Assembly (NCBI RefSeq): GCF_001006005.1
Contig: NZ_CP011254.1
Location: 2,914,001 to 2,978,000 of the forward strand
Reading direction: 5' to 3'
Origin: Serratia fonticola
GTDB lineage: Bacteria; Pseudomonadota; Gammaproteobacteria; Enterobacterales; Enterobacteriaceae
Length of the DNA stretch: 64,000 nucleotides
Each line of letters begins with the position of its first letter. The stretch's first letter is position 1. Positions 1-8,766 of this stretch are shown here, in pieces. The notes below the pieces were generated by a model. It had not been told where the DNA came from, did no database searches, and worked only from the letters and a program-made list of their open reading frames with translations. The position numbers and the translations under genes were made by a program.

Positions 1-1
1 G

Positions 2-106
2 ACTGAGATCGCGACCAGTGATTTTTTTAACGACGTTGAGGCAAAATTGACCGTGCAGGAAATTGTCGACGATGTCATCCTGCATGGCCATTGGCGTAAC
101 GCATAG
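2..106 (+). CDS. C-terminal end of an unidentified protein (partial)
   Basis: An open frame enters from the left edge and ends in TAG at 104-106, giving 34 residues that finish in ILHGHWRNA. It is the only frame that reaches the edge and stops cleanly just before the repeat at 107. I do not recognise the family from this tail, and the start is outside the window. The stop codon directly abuts the first base of the repeat element, so that element now forms the 3' flank and probably the transcript end of this gene. Confidence 0.5.
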   Translation, partial: TEIATSDFFNDVEAKLTVQEIVDDVILHGHWRNA

Positions 107-430
107 CCCTCACCCCAACCCTCTCCCACAGGGAGAGGGAGCTGTAAGCCCCTGCTCGTTTGGTCGTAAAGCGATAAACTCAGAACACTCGATCGGCCCC
201 TTCCACAGGGAGAAGGAGCTGCCAGCCCATGCTCGTTTGTAAGAAAATCGATAATCTCAGCAAACTCGATCGGTCTCCTTTGACAGGGAGAGGAGGCTGT
301 CAGTCCCTGCTCTTTGGAAGTAAAGAAGTCATCTCAGTAAACTTGAACGTCCCCATTCAAGGTATATCACCGCATTTTCAGCCCACTCGATCGGTCCCCT
401 CTCCCTGTGGGAGAGGGTTAGGGTGAGGGG
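107..430. repeat. MITE-like repeat, copy 1, with inverted ends and internal ~78-bp units
   Basis: The element opens with CCCTCACCCCAACCCTCTCC and closes with the inverted form (GAGAGGGTTAGGGTGAGGGG, 411-430), so its ends are inverted repeats. Inside, a unit containing CAGGGAGA, a CTGCTC block and CTCGATCGG recurs at 129, 206 and 284, a spacing of 77-78 bp. The same element occurs in the opposite orientation at 16970-17314. It has no credible gene. The GC-rich arms could fold into strong hairpins and may act as transcription terminators. Confidence 0.8.
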
Positions 431-582
431 CCCGTGCTTTACCCATCCAGATACCCTCCCTTCCCGTATTTCTCCCGCCCAACATGGAAAAAATGAAAGT
501 CCGACATATACTTATGGTGCCAAAGCTGAATCTCTGAGTGAAGGCCGTTTTATTCTGGTTTGCTAGACCATAAGGAGCGCTA

Positions 583-972
583 ATGACCTATCATCTACTT
601 ACCCTGTGGGATATCCTGGTTACCACGTTTTCATTTTTCTTTTTCATCGCCTACCTGTTTATCCTGTTCCAGGTCGTCTCCGACCTGTTCCGCGATCACC
701 AACTGAGCGGCTTTTATAAGGCAGTATGGATTGTGTTCCTGCTGTTCATCCCGCTGTTAACGTCCCTGGTCTATCTGATTGCCCGTGGTAAAGGCATGGC
801 CGAGCGGCATCGTGCGCAGGTGCAGAAATCCGTGTCTGCCACCAACGAGTATATCCGTGAGGTTGCAGGCAAATCGCCAGCCGAACAAATTTCGGACGCC
901 AAAAAGTTGTTGGATGACGGCGTGATCACCGAAAGTGAATACCAGCAGCTTAAGGCTAAAGCACTGGCCTGA
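583..972 (+). CDS. Small SHOCT-domain inner-membrane protein
   Basis: This 129-residue protein has two hydrophobic segments (about residues 8-32 and 46-67), the arrangement of the phospholipase D N-terminal (PLDc_N) membrane module, though no PLD catalytic domain follows. The last 30 residues (AKKLLDDGVITESEYQQLKA) are a short C-terminal SHOCT domain, a two-helix motif often found at the ends of membrane-linked proteins. The start is supported by AGGAG six bases upstream of ATG 583. Its role is unknown; SHOCT domains are thought to mediate oligomerisation. It stands alone, with the repeat element upstream and a convergent regulator gene downstream. Confidence 0.8.
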   Translation: MTYHLLTLWDILVTTFSFFFFIAYLFILFQVVSDLFRDHQLSGFYKAVWIVFLLFIPLLTSLVYLIARGKGMAERHRAQVQKSVSATNEYIREVAGKSPAEQISDAKKLLDDGVITESEYQQLKAKALA

Positions 973-1120
973 GGTTGAGGTTGGCAGGAGAGAGGAGGGG
1001 GGCCGCAAGCCCCCCTAATAACCATTATTCGGCAGGGAACCCACTTGCAGATCTCTTGCAATCTGCCGGTCAACCACGCCGCCGCCGTTCGTTGTTTCTT
1101 CACCTTATATAGCTAAACCG

Positions 1121-1939
1121 CTATTGGCTCCCCGCGGGTCGCAGGCCGGCAAGAGGGTCGTGTTGATTATCGATTTGAAATCGTGAGGAACATCTCAGGT
1201 CGCCTTGTGCAGTGGTATCGCAAAATAATACCAGCGTGCTGTGGTTTGCCGGGGTTCGGGTAATGTAGACAAACTCATCCGGATTACAAACCACATTGTT
1301 AACGGTTAAATACTCCTTGTAGCCGGCCACATTGGTTTCCAGATCGTCTCTATCTATATAGACAGAACATTGATTGATGGTGGCCGCTTTATTGTGGCTG
1401 TCAAAAAAACGCGCGCTTTGCGACTGATTGCTGGCCAGCAGGATCAGCATAGCCAGGATGAACGCCGTAAATAGGCCATAGCGCAATAGCTTAGTCTGGT
1501 TTAAAACCGAGCGTTTTGGCGGCAGCGTTTCGGCCTGTGAGATCTCGACCGGGATCGGCTCTGGCTTATTGCTTTGCTGCACAATGACGTTGGCGCTCTC
1601 TTCTGGCTGTATTTCAATGGTTCCAGAAAAAACCACCCCAACTTTAGGAACCGTTCGGATGATATTTTTACTCAGCCCGGCTTCCCGCATCCCTTTTCTT
1701 ACCAACGAGATGTTCTGATAGAGGGTATTGGCGGTGACATATTGGCCGTTTTTTTGCCATACCTCGTTAAAAAAGTCGCTTTGGCTGATCTCCTCACCGG
1801 GGCGTTGCAACATTAATTGCAGGCAACGGCTGGCAGGAACGTTTAAAACGGTTTCTTTGCCCCGAGCGCGCAGCGGGCGCAGGCGGTGCTCTTCGGGAAG
1901 GTACAGTACGGTGTCGTTAATGATGATATTTTGTTTCAT
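1121..1939 (-). CDS. ToxR/CadC-type membrane-bound winged-helix regulator
   Basis: The 272-residue product starts with a Trans_reg_C winged-helix DNA-binding domain (about residues 5-105, including the region around VTANTLYQNISLVRKGM and the hairpin wing IIRTVPKVGVVF). A proline-rich linker follows, then one transmembrane helix (about 152-170) and a periplasmic tail of about 100 residues with three cysteines. This is the one-component ToxR/CadC plan, in which a periplasmic signal is passed directly to a cytoplasmic DNA-binding domain. The gene faces away from the fimbrial operon and is separated from the next regulator by an AT-rich region, so it may control fimbriae; that is inferred from position only. 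The ligand is unknown. Confidence 0.82.
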   Translation of the reverse strand: MKQNIIINDTVLYLPEEHRLRPLRARGKETVLNVPASRCLQLMLQRPGEEISQSDFFNEVWQKNGQYVTANTLYQNISLVRKGMREAGLSKNIIRTVPKVGVVFSGTIEIQPEESANVIVQQSNKPEPIPVEISQAETLPPKRSVLNQTKLLRYGLFTAFILAMLILLASNQSQSARFFDSHNKAATINQCSVYIDRDDLETNVAGYKEYLTVNNVVCNPDEFVYITRTPANHSTLVLFCDTTAQGDLRCSSRFQIDNQHDPLAGLRPAGSQ

Positions 1940-2658
1940 TTCAATATATTAACTTTTTATGGTCTGAGTGCCTAGTTTGTTTGAAGTATAGTTTAAGCAT
2001 TCCTGATGGTGGGTAAAATAAATAACAATTCTTATTCATTTAAAAAACAATATGTTAATAATAAACCTCAAATGAGAGCTGATATCATTTAAGAGCGATT
2101 TAGAATGATCTGTTATGATTTAATATTTTATTTTAACTTATTGATTTTTATGTATTTTTTTGTTGTTTATTAAGATTAAAACTACTTCACTCAGAAAAAT
2201 CCCATTCATGATCTAGTATTTATCCCATCAGCAAGGGAGAGCGAAGTAAAGCAGCTTCATCTTACTGAGGTAAAGGATAGCTTCACCGGTAGCGGATTTT
2301 ATATATCGGTGTAACAGATAAATCCTAATCGCGGGTTTGTAGGTAATGGATTGAATGTTAATGAGTAAAATTTAATGGCCAGCTATAAATGTTGTAAGAT
2401 AAAAATCTTTGACATTTATGACTACTCAAAATAGGTGAAGTAATGAGATATGAAAAACACTAGGATGATTCGCATCAGTTGGCGGTAAGTTCTTAGGAAG
2501 TTGAATTGATCAGCATTTATCACTGTTATGAGACTTTTAGAGATGGCAATGTGATCATCTTGGCGCGGTTGCCATAGTGGAAATTGCTTCTATAATGTCT
2601 CACTTAAGGGAGGTTTGTTATTTTTGTTATTAAACCAAAATAATAATCCGAGATACAT
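1940..2658. other. AT-rich 719-bp intergenic region between two divergent regulators
   Basis: I see no credible gene here. Base composition is clearly more AT-rich than the flanking genes, with many A/T runs at 2040-2180, as in regions bound by H-NS-type silencers (inference). It must hold the promoters for the leftward ToxR-like gene and the rightward winged-helix gene. A TTGACA hexamer lies at 2409-2414 but has no convincing -10 at the right distance. I found no pair of inverted repeats that would mark a fimS-like phase switch. Confidence 0.6.
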
Positions 2659-3039
2659 ATGGAAAATAGACTTTATGGATTCCTAATTGATGATGACATT
2701 CAATTCGATATTGCCAACCGTAGACTCCTTTATTACTCTGATGGAGCTTCGGAGCGCACCCTGTTTTTCAAGGTTATCTCTCTAAACGAGATCCAGACCC
2801 GATTACTGATTTATTTGCTGGCGAACAGCCGGGATGCCGTCATCTATAAAAATGACATAATGAGAAACGTTTGGGAGGAGATTAATCTATCTTCATCCAG
2901 CCAGCGTTTATGGCATGCAATAAATGAATTACGTAGAAAACTGGCGTCACTTGGACTCCCGGAAGATTTTATAGCGAACGTTCATGGTATTGGCTATTGC
3001 GTCGATAACCAGCGAGTCTCTTCGCTATTTATTAAGTAA
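2659..3039 (+). CDS. Soluble winged-helix regulator upstream of the fimbrial operon
   Basis: The 126-residue protein is essentially a single Trans_reg_C (OmpR/ToxR-type) winged helix. Residues ~40-120 contain the helix-turn-helix around NDIMRNVWEEINLSSSSQRL and the C-terminal hairpin FIANVHGIGYCV. There is no receiver domain and no transmembrane segment, so it looks like a stand-alone DNA-binding protein. It lies 118 bp upstream of the major pilin gene on the same strand, and small regulators of this kind often control chaperone/usher operons. The ribosome-binding site is weak (GAG before ATG). Target and signal are inferred. Confidence 0.75.
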   Translation: MENRLYGFLIDDDIQFDIANRRLLYYSDGASERTLFFKVISLNEIQTRLLIYLLANSRDAVIYKNDIMRNVWEEINLSSSSQRLWHAINELRRKLASLGLPEDFIANVHGIGYCVDNQRVSSLFIK

Positions 3040-3157
3040 GTTGTTGTAAGTATAAAGGCTGGAATCATCTAGCTATATCCATACCTATGGGTATCCACCA
3101 GGCCATTTTAATGGATGTTAAAATGGTATTCATAATACAAGGTAAGTAGGAATATAT

Positions 3158-3703
3158 ATGAAAAAGTTAACTATCGTTGCATCTCTGATCGCTGTTTTCG
3201 GTACTGTAGGTATGGCCCAGGCTGCTTCTACCGGCACCATCACTTTTAACGGTGAACTGACTGCAAATACCTGTGACGTCGTGGTCGATGGCCAGGATGC
3301 GGACGCGCTCGTAGTTCTGCCAACCGTAAGCACCAGCCAACTGCAAACTGCTACTCGTACAGCAGGTGATACCGGCTTCGTGATGGCCCTGAGCAACTGC
3401 GCTGGCACGCTGGAGACTGCTTCTGCCTTCTTCCAGGCCGGTGCTTCTGTTGATGCCGTAACTGGCCGTCTGCTTAACACTACCGGTGGTGCTACCAACG
3501 TCAGCCTGCAATTGCTTGACGCTTCAAGCTCGACTCAGGCCGTGATCAAAGCCGGTAGCCAAGAGCAGGTCACCGCGATGTCTTATCAAAGGGTTACCAG
3601 TGGTAGCGCTACACTGCCGTACATCGTACGTTACTACGCAGAAGCACCGACCACTGCGGGTACCGTAGTCAGCAACGTTGTTTATTCTATTCAGTACCAG
3701 TAA
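3158..3703 (+). CDS. Major fimbrial subunit (type 1-like pilin)
   Basis: The 181-residue secreted pilin has a typical signal peptide (cleavage after AQA, about residue 22). Its two conserved cysteines (in ANTCDVV and LSNCAG) form the pilin disulfide, and the C-terminal beta-strand ends in YSIQYQ, which carries the penultimate aromatic residue needed for chaperone and usher recognition. It is the first gene of a pilin-chaperone-usher-adhesin-adhesin operon and should be the shaft subunit polymerised by donor-strand exchange. AGGA lies upstream of ATG 3158. The order resembles the type 1 fimbrial clusters of Serratia, but the name fimA is not assigned because the adhesins are unusual. Confidence 0.92.
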   Translation: MKKLTIVASLIAVFGTVGMAQAASTGTITFNGELTANTCDVVVDGQDADALVVLPTVSTSQLQTATRTAGDTGFVMALSNCAGTLETASAFFQAGASVDAVTGRLLNTTGGATNVSLQLLDASSSTQAVIKAGSQEQVTAMSYQRVTSGSATLPYIVRYYAEAPTTAGTVVSNVVYSIQYQ

Positions 3704-3755
3704 TGGACTGTGGGAGGGGTACGCCCCTCCCAATCTGTCAGTGTGTTCGGAGCTT

Positions 3756-4460
3756 ATGATGAAGTTTCTTTCTATTAATGTACTGCAAGTTGGCACTTTT
3801 GCCGCCGCAGCCCTGTTCAGCGTCAGTAGCCTGGCCAGCGTAGTGATTAGCGGTACGCGGGTGATTTACCCCTCTGATGCCAAAGAAGTCAGCGTCAAAA
3901 TCAGTAACGGTGGTCCATCACCGGTGTTGTTGCAAAGCTGGATCGATAACGGTGACGCCAACGCCAAACCTGCTGCTATCAAGGTACCATTTGTCCTGAC
4001 ACCACCGATGAACCGTGTGGAGCCAAGCAAAGGCCAGACGTTACGCATCAGCTACGCCGGTGGTTCGCTGCCGATGGATAAAGAATCGGTGTTCTGGTTG
4101 AACGTGCTGGAAGTCCCGGCCAAAGCCCAGGCTAAAGTGGCTGAAAACCGCCTGCAGATGGCTTTCCGCTCGCGCATCAAGCTGTTCTATCGCCCTGCGG
4201 GTCTGCAAGGTAACGCCAATGAGGCGGCTAAAGCGCTCACCTGGAACAGCCAGGGTAACCGGGTACAGGCCAGCAACCCAACGCCTTATTATGTCTCACT
4301 GGTCAATATATCGGTGAATGGCAAAAAACTTGATCATGCGATGGTAGCCCCCCGTAGCTCTATGACATTGGATTTGGCGGGTAGTGCAGGCAGTAAAGTG
4401 ACAGGAAGTTTCGTTAATGATTACGGCGCGGTTAATACTTTTGATGCAGTGATAAAGTAA
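3756..4460 (+). CDS. Periplasmic fimbrial chaperone (PapD/FimC family)
   Basis: About 234 residues. I chose ATG 3756 (ATGATG, with GGAG just upstream) rather than the earlier in-frame ATG at 3678, because the latter overlaps the pilin gene and adds no signal-like sequence. A signal peptide ends near the SLA of SVSSLAS. The mature start (VVISGTRVIYPSDAKEV) is the conserved G1 strand region of PapD-like chaperones, with the arginine that anchors the subunit C-terminus. The partner lysine lies in FRSRIKLFYRP. Two immunoglobulin-like domains follow. It captures pilins in the periplasm and hands them to the usher encoded next. Confidence 0.93.
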   Translation: MMKFLSINVLQVGTFAAAALFSVSSLASVVISGTRVIYPSDAKEVSVKISNGGPSPVLLQSWIDNGDANAKPAAIKVPFVLTPPMNRVEPSKGQTLRISYAGGSLPMDKESVFWLNVLEVPAKAQAKVAENRLQMAFRSRIKLFYRPAGLQGNANEAAKALTWNSQGNRVQASNPTPYYVSLVNISVNGKKLDHAMVAPRSSMTLDLAGSAGSKVTGSFVNDYGAVNTFDAVIK

Positions 4461-4534
4461 CGTCCCGATAAATAAAACACTCTCGCATTAATCTGTTGAT
4501 CGCTATTCAGGAATCAGTTCTTGAAGGGATATCT

Positions 4535-7189
4535 ATGTCTAAATACTTACAATATGGCCTGCGCAGCCAGTTATCTCCACTGGCCATAGCGATTATATCG
4601 ACTTTTTTGGTAGCTAACGTTAATGCTGAGGTCGCGGTTTCTGCACCCCAAGATATCGCTAAAAATCTTGAGTTCGATGCCTCCTTTTTGAATGTGGATG
4701 ATGAGAAGTCGGTTGACCTAAGTCGTTTCGCCAATGGTTCATCTGGGTTGCCAGGGATCTATAAAACGGCTTTATATATTAATAATCAACCGGTCAGCAA
4801 TACCGATATTGAATTTAAAGCGCGGGCAGATAAAAGCGTTTATCCCTGCCTGACCCGTGAACTGATTAAAAACATTGCGTTTGATTACGCCAAACTGCCA
4901 GGGGACTTTTTAACCTCGCTGGACAAAGGGGATGTCTGTTTCGATCTCCAGAGCAAGTTGCCGGAAGCTCAGGTGAATTACGACAGTAATGAGCAACGCC
5001 TGGATATTATGGTTCCGCAGGTTTACATGCTCAACACCGCCCGTGGTACCGTGAGCCCAGAGCTGTGGGACAGCGGCGTACCGGCGTTGTTGCTGGGCTA
5101 TAACGTTAATGGTTACACCAGCGAATCGCACGGCAATACCTTTAATTCGCTGTTTGCCGGCGTGAATGCCGGGCTGAATGTCGGCGCCTGGTATCTACGT
5201 CACAACGGGTCTTATACCCGCATAGACAATGGGCCGAACCAGTACAACAACCTCAACACGTATTTGCAGCGCGATATTCCGTTGCTCAAGGCGCGCGTGT
5301 TGATGGGCCAATCGAACACCACCGGGCAACTGTTCGATACGCTGCCGTTTACCGGTATTCAACTGGCCAGTGATGAGCGGATGTTGCCGGAGTCCCAACG
5401 CGGTTACGCGCCGGATATCCGTGGTATCGCCCGTACCAACGCCCGTGTCACCGTGCGTCAGGGCGGACAGGTTCTGTACGAAACTACGGTGACTCCAGGC
5501 GAGTTTCTGATCAACGATCTGTACCCAACCGGCTACGGTGGGGATCTACAGGTCACGGTACGTGAGTCCGACGGTACCGAGCAGACCTTCAGCGTGCCTT
5601 ATGCCTCGGTGGCCCAACTGCTGCGGCCTGGGTCATCACGTTATTCGATCACCGCGGGTGAAGTACGCAGCGATAATCTGCGTGAGAAACCGGCGCTGTA
5701 TCAGGGCACCTATCAACTGGGGCTAACTAACGCCATCACTGGCTATGGCGGCCTGCAGGCCAGCCAGGATTACTACGCACTGCAGTTGGGTGCGGCGGTA
5801 GGCACGCCGATTGGTGCCTGGGCATTTGATGTTACGCAGGCGCGTACCCATTTGGGCAACCGCACCGATGCCAATGGCCGACATGAGGCGGGTAATAGCC
5901 TGAGTGGGCAAAGTTACAGGGTGAGCTACAGCAAGCTGATCAGCGAAACCAACAGCAACCTGTCGCTGGCGGCGTACCGCTTCTCAACCGATGGCTTTAT
6001 GGACTTTATGACCGCGATGCAGACTCGTGACGCGGTAGCAGAAGGGTTCTCGCCGGAGTCGATCTCGCGAGCCAAAAATCGCCTGACGGTGACCGCGGGA
6101 CAAGGTCTGCCGGATAACTGGGGCCAGCTGTATATCAGTGGTTCTTTGCAGAACTACTGGAACAAGGACGGCAGCGAGAAGCAGTACCAGATGGGCTACA
6201 ATAATCGTTATAAGGATCTGTCTTACGGCCTGAGTGTGAACCGCAGTTTCTCCAGCCTGGGGACGGCGCAAACCAACTATTTGTTGAGTTTCAGCCTGCC
6301 GCTGGGAAGCAACGACAAGACACATACACCACAGCTCCGCATGGATTTGTCCCATAACAGCAGCGGCCGTTATGGTCAGCAGGCGACAGTATCCGGCAGT
6401 GCGGGGGCGGATAACCAGTTCGGCTATGGCGTGACGGCGATGAATGCCAATCAGGGCCAGGGCAGTAGCGGATCGCTGAATGCTAACTATCGCACCCCGG
6501 CTACGGCGTTGAGCGGCTCCTACAGTACCGGTAAAGGCTATCAGAGCGCCTCTGCCGGGATGAACGGCACGGTGATTGCCCACTCTGGCGGAGTGACCTT
6601 TACACCGTACACGTCGGATACCTTTGCGCTGGTGGAAGCCAAGGGTGCAGAAGGGGCTAAAGTTTCTTCGTATCCCGGCGTGAACATTGATTCACGGGGG
6701 TACGCGATAGTGCCTTATCTGAATCCGTACCAGATGAATGAAATCAGTCTCGATCCGAAAGGGACGGCGGCCGGTGTGGAATTGGATAACACCAGCCAGA
6801 AAGTCGCACCGTATTCCGGAGCGGTGGTGAAACTGAAATACAACGCCAAGCAGGGCACGCCGATCCTGGTGAATGCCACCTATCAAGGAGAGCCGGTACC
6901 GTTCGGCGCCGATATCTTTGATGGCAAGGGCAACAGCGTAGGTTCCGTGGGCCAGGGTGGACAGCTCTATGCGCGTGTGGCGCAAGACAAAGGCCAACTG
7001 CGCGTGAAGTGGGGCGAAGGTGGTGAAATGCAGTGCACCGTCAGCTATGTGCTGATGCCTATAGCCAAGGGCCAGACGCAGGAGCAGATACAGCAATTTA
7101 ACTCTCCTTGCACGGCGGCGGCCTCTTCCAGTTCCCAGAGAGTGAAACTGGCGAACAATGATGCGATATCGGCTGCTAACTCTGGTTAG
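4535..7189 (+). CDS. Outer-membrane fimbrial usher (PapC/FimD family)
   Basis: The 884-residue product is the right length for an usher (FimD is about 880). ATG 4535 is preferred over the upstream in-frame ATG 4496 because GAAGGG sits seven bases before it and a normal signal peptide (ending VNAEV) follows. The N-terminal domain starts near LEFDASFLN, a 24-strand pore with plug occupies the middle, and the C-terminal domains contain the conserved region around VPFGADIFDGKGNSVGSVGQ and a late cysteine pair (MQCTVSY ... NSPCTA). It selects chaperone-subunit complexes and secretes the growing fibre. The gene is 74 bp after the chaperone and 63 bp before the first adhesin. Confidence 0.95.
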   Translation: MSKYLQYGLRSQLSPLAIAIISTFLVANVNAEVAVSAPQDIAKNLEFDASFLNVDDEKSVDLSRFANGSSGLPGIYKTALYINNQPVSNTDIEFKARADKSVYPCLTRELIKNIAFDYAKLPGDFLTSLDKGDVCFDLQSKLPEAQVNYDSNEQRLDIMVPQVYMLNTARGTVSPELWDSGVPALLLGYNVNGYTSESHGNTFNSLFAGVNAGLNVGAWYLRHNGSYTRIDNGPNQYNNLNTYLQRDIPLLKARVLMGQSNTTGQLFDTLPFTGIQLASDERMLPESQRGYAPDIRGIARTNARVTVRQGGQVLYETTVTPGEFLINDLYPTGYGGDLQVTVRESDGTEQTFSVPYASVAQLLRPGSSRYSITAGEVRSDNLREKPALYQGTYQLGLTNAITGYGGLQASQDYYALQLGAAVGTPIGAWAFDVTQARTHLGNRTDANGRHEAGNSLSGQSYRVSYSKLISETNSNLSLAAYRFSTDGFMDFMTAMQTRDAVAEGFSPESISRAKNRLTVTAGQGLPDNWGQLYISGSLQNYWNKDGSEKQYQMGYNNRYKDLSYGLSVNRSFSSLGTAQTNYLLSFSLPLGSNDKTHTPQLRMDLSHNSSGRYGQQATVSGSAGADNQFGYGVTAMNANQGQGSSGSLNANYRTPATALSGSYSTGKGYQSASAGMNGTVIAHSGGVTFTPYTSDTFALVEAKGAEGAKVSSYPGVNIDSRGYAIVPYLNPYQMNEISLDPKGTAAGVELDNTSQKVAPYSGAVVKLKYNAKQGTPILVNATYQGEPVPFGADIFDGKGNSVGSVGQGGQLYARVAQDKGQLRVKWGEGGEMQCTVSYVLMPIAKGQTQEQIQQFNSPCTAAASSSSQRVKLANNDAISAANSG

Positions 7190-7252
7190 CAGCCAGGGAT
7201 GACAACTCTTTTTCTTTCTGGCATGGCCTGCCAGAAAGTGGGTAAAAGACAG

Positions 7253-8449
7253 ATGAAACTATCCATAAATAAAGTGTCGGGTTTGCTCGGTGGTCTGTTG
7301 TTAAGCGTTATCAGCTCCAACAGTTGGGCCGTAGCCAATTGTTCGTTTGATGCTGGCGCAACCCAAACGGAAACGGTGCCGTTGAGCCCGCCGGTGATTT
7401 CTGCCGGGGCCGATATTCCCGTGGGTACGATACTTTATCAAGGCAGTTGGTTGATGAAAAACACCAAGATGGGGTGCCAATGGGCGCAGGCCGACGTAGG
7501 TAAGTCATTTTGGTACAGCAGCTCAACGCTGATTAGCAATGCTCCGCTGCCTCTAAGTGGCTTAATGACTGGCCCGTTTGCGGGGGCCGTCTATCAGACT
7601 AATATTCCAGGGATTGGCGTGGTGATTTCACGAACCGCTAGTGGCAATCCGATAATACCAACCAGGCCTGCAGTGACCACCGATGCAGAGAACCCTATCA
7701 GGCAGGTTGGCAATGAATTAGGGGGAGCCTTGGATTTTGCCGGTTCAACACGTTATGTCTCGCTCATTAAAACGGGGCCGATCACGCCCGGTAGCTTTAC
7801 GATGAGTGGTACAAATTTCCCTAGTGTCAAGACAGCGCTCGAACCACCTGTAAATAGCCATCCTGGCTCCGTAGCTGTCACCGGGCTGCCGTTTACTTTT
7901 TATAATATCAATTTCCAGGGGACCCTGAGGATTTCGTCACAAACCTGCACGACGCCGGATGTGTCGGTGAAATTGGGTTCTTTCGATATCAGAGAACACT
8001 TTACCCGGATTGGTGCGACCACCCCTTGGGTAGACGCCTCCATCAATCTGACTAACTGTCCGACATTTTACGGTTTTTATAATAGTACCAATACCACGAA
8101 GCTGATGGATTACAACACGGGACAGGCGACGGTTTCCACTGCGCTGAATAACAGCGTTGGCGTGAGATTGGCCCCGACAACCTCGGTGATCGATGCTGCC
8201 AATGGGGTGATGGCTATTGACTCGACGCTATCTGGTTCGGCATCAGGCGTAGGCATCCAGATCGGCTGGGGCGACAGCAGCCAGGCACCGACGCTGTTTA
8301 ACTTGGCATCAGAACAATCGGTGGCGCTGCCAAAAGACGGTAGCCCAACCATTCGAATTCCACTGGCTGCCCGATATATTCAAACGGCTGCGGCACCGAC
8401 GCCGGGGAAGGCGGAGGGCAAAGTGGTATTTACCGTTAACTACTATTGA
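7253..8449 (+). CDS. Two-domain fimbrial tip adhesin, copy 1
   Basis: The 398-residue protein starts with a signal peptide (MKLSINKVSGLLGGLLLSV, ending near SWA). ATG 7253 is chosen because it begins this signal. The N-terminal ~220 residues should form a receptor-binding domain, as in FimH-type adhesins. The C-terminal ~170 residues form a pilin domain, with a cysteine pair (SQTCTTPD and LTNCPTF) and the terminal strand VVFTVNYY. Only the pilin half is strongly shared with the next adhesin (8767-9939), so the two proteins may present different binding heads on the same fibre. The receptor is unknown. Confidence 0.85.
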   Translation: MKLSINKVSGLLGGLLLSVISSNSWAVANCSFDAGATQTETVPLSPPVISAGADIPVGTILYQGSWLMKNTKMGCQWAQADVGKSFWYSSSTLISNAPLPLSGLMTGPFAGAVYQTNIPGIGVVISRTASGNPIIPTRPAVTTDAENPIRQVGNELGGALDFAGSTRYVSLIKTGPITPGSFTMSGTNFPSVKTALEPPVNSHPGSVAVTGLPFTFYNINFQGTLRISSQTCTTPDVSVKLGSFDIREHFTRIGATTPWVDASINLTNCPTFYGFYNSTNTTKLMDYNTGQATVSTALNNSVGVRLAPTTSVIDAANGVMAIDSTLSGSASGVGIQIGWGDSSQAPTLFNLASEQSVALPKDGSPTIRIPLAARYIQTAAAPTPGKAEGKVVFTVNYY

Positions 8450-8572
8450 GCAACGACAAAATTGCCTCTCGGATAAATAAAGACGGTTGACCCTATTATA
8501 GCGTAGCCACGAATTCCAACTTTATTCTTTCTGTCATTGCCTATATAGATTATGAGACAAAGGATGTTAATC

Positions 8573-8659
8573 ATGCAAAGATCGATAAATAAAGCATCAG
8601 ATTTGCTGATGGGAATAGTGCTAACAAATTTCCCTACCTCGGCTGTTAACCAGGGTTAG
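8573..8659 (+). pseudogene. 28-codon remnant of a fimbrial adhesin/usher duplication
   Basis: A short frame starts MQRSINKASDLLMGIVL, close to the signal peptide of the adhesin at 7253 (MKLSINKVSGLLGGLLL). It ends TSAVNQG, close to the C-terminus of the usher (ISAANSG), and the DNA after its stop (GGTTAG ... ATGAC) also resembles the DNA after the usher stop at 7187-7203. The simplest reading is a decayed duplicate in which most of an adhesin and usher copy was lost by deletion. It is unlikely to make a useful protein. The match was read by eye and is short. Confidence 0.45.
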
Positions 8660-8766
8660 TCGTCCGCTATGACCGTTATTCGGCTGGTAAAGCCAAATAA
8701 TTTACGTCGTGCAGATCATAATAATTGAGCAAGTGTGGCGCATACGATTGTGCCAGGGGTGAAAGA

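Noticed and set aside
229..426. 65-codon frame in the first repeat element, and 61-66-codon frames at 17055-17434
   Set aside because: They lie in the MITE-like repeats, encode low-complexity PSP/GRG-type sequence and vary with repeat copy.
1940..2658. fimS-like invertible switch upstream of the fimbrial operon
   Set aside because: No pair of inverted repeats flanking a promoter was found and no fimB/fimE-type recombinase gene lies in the window.
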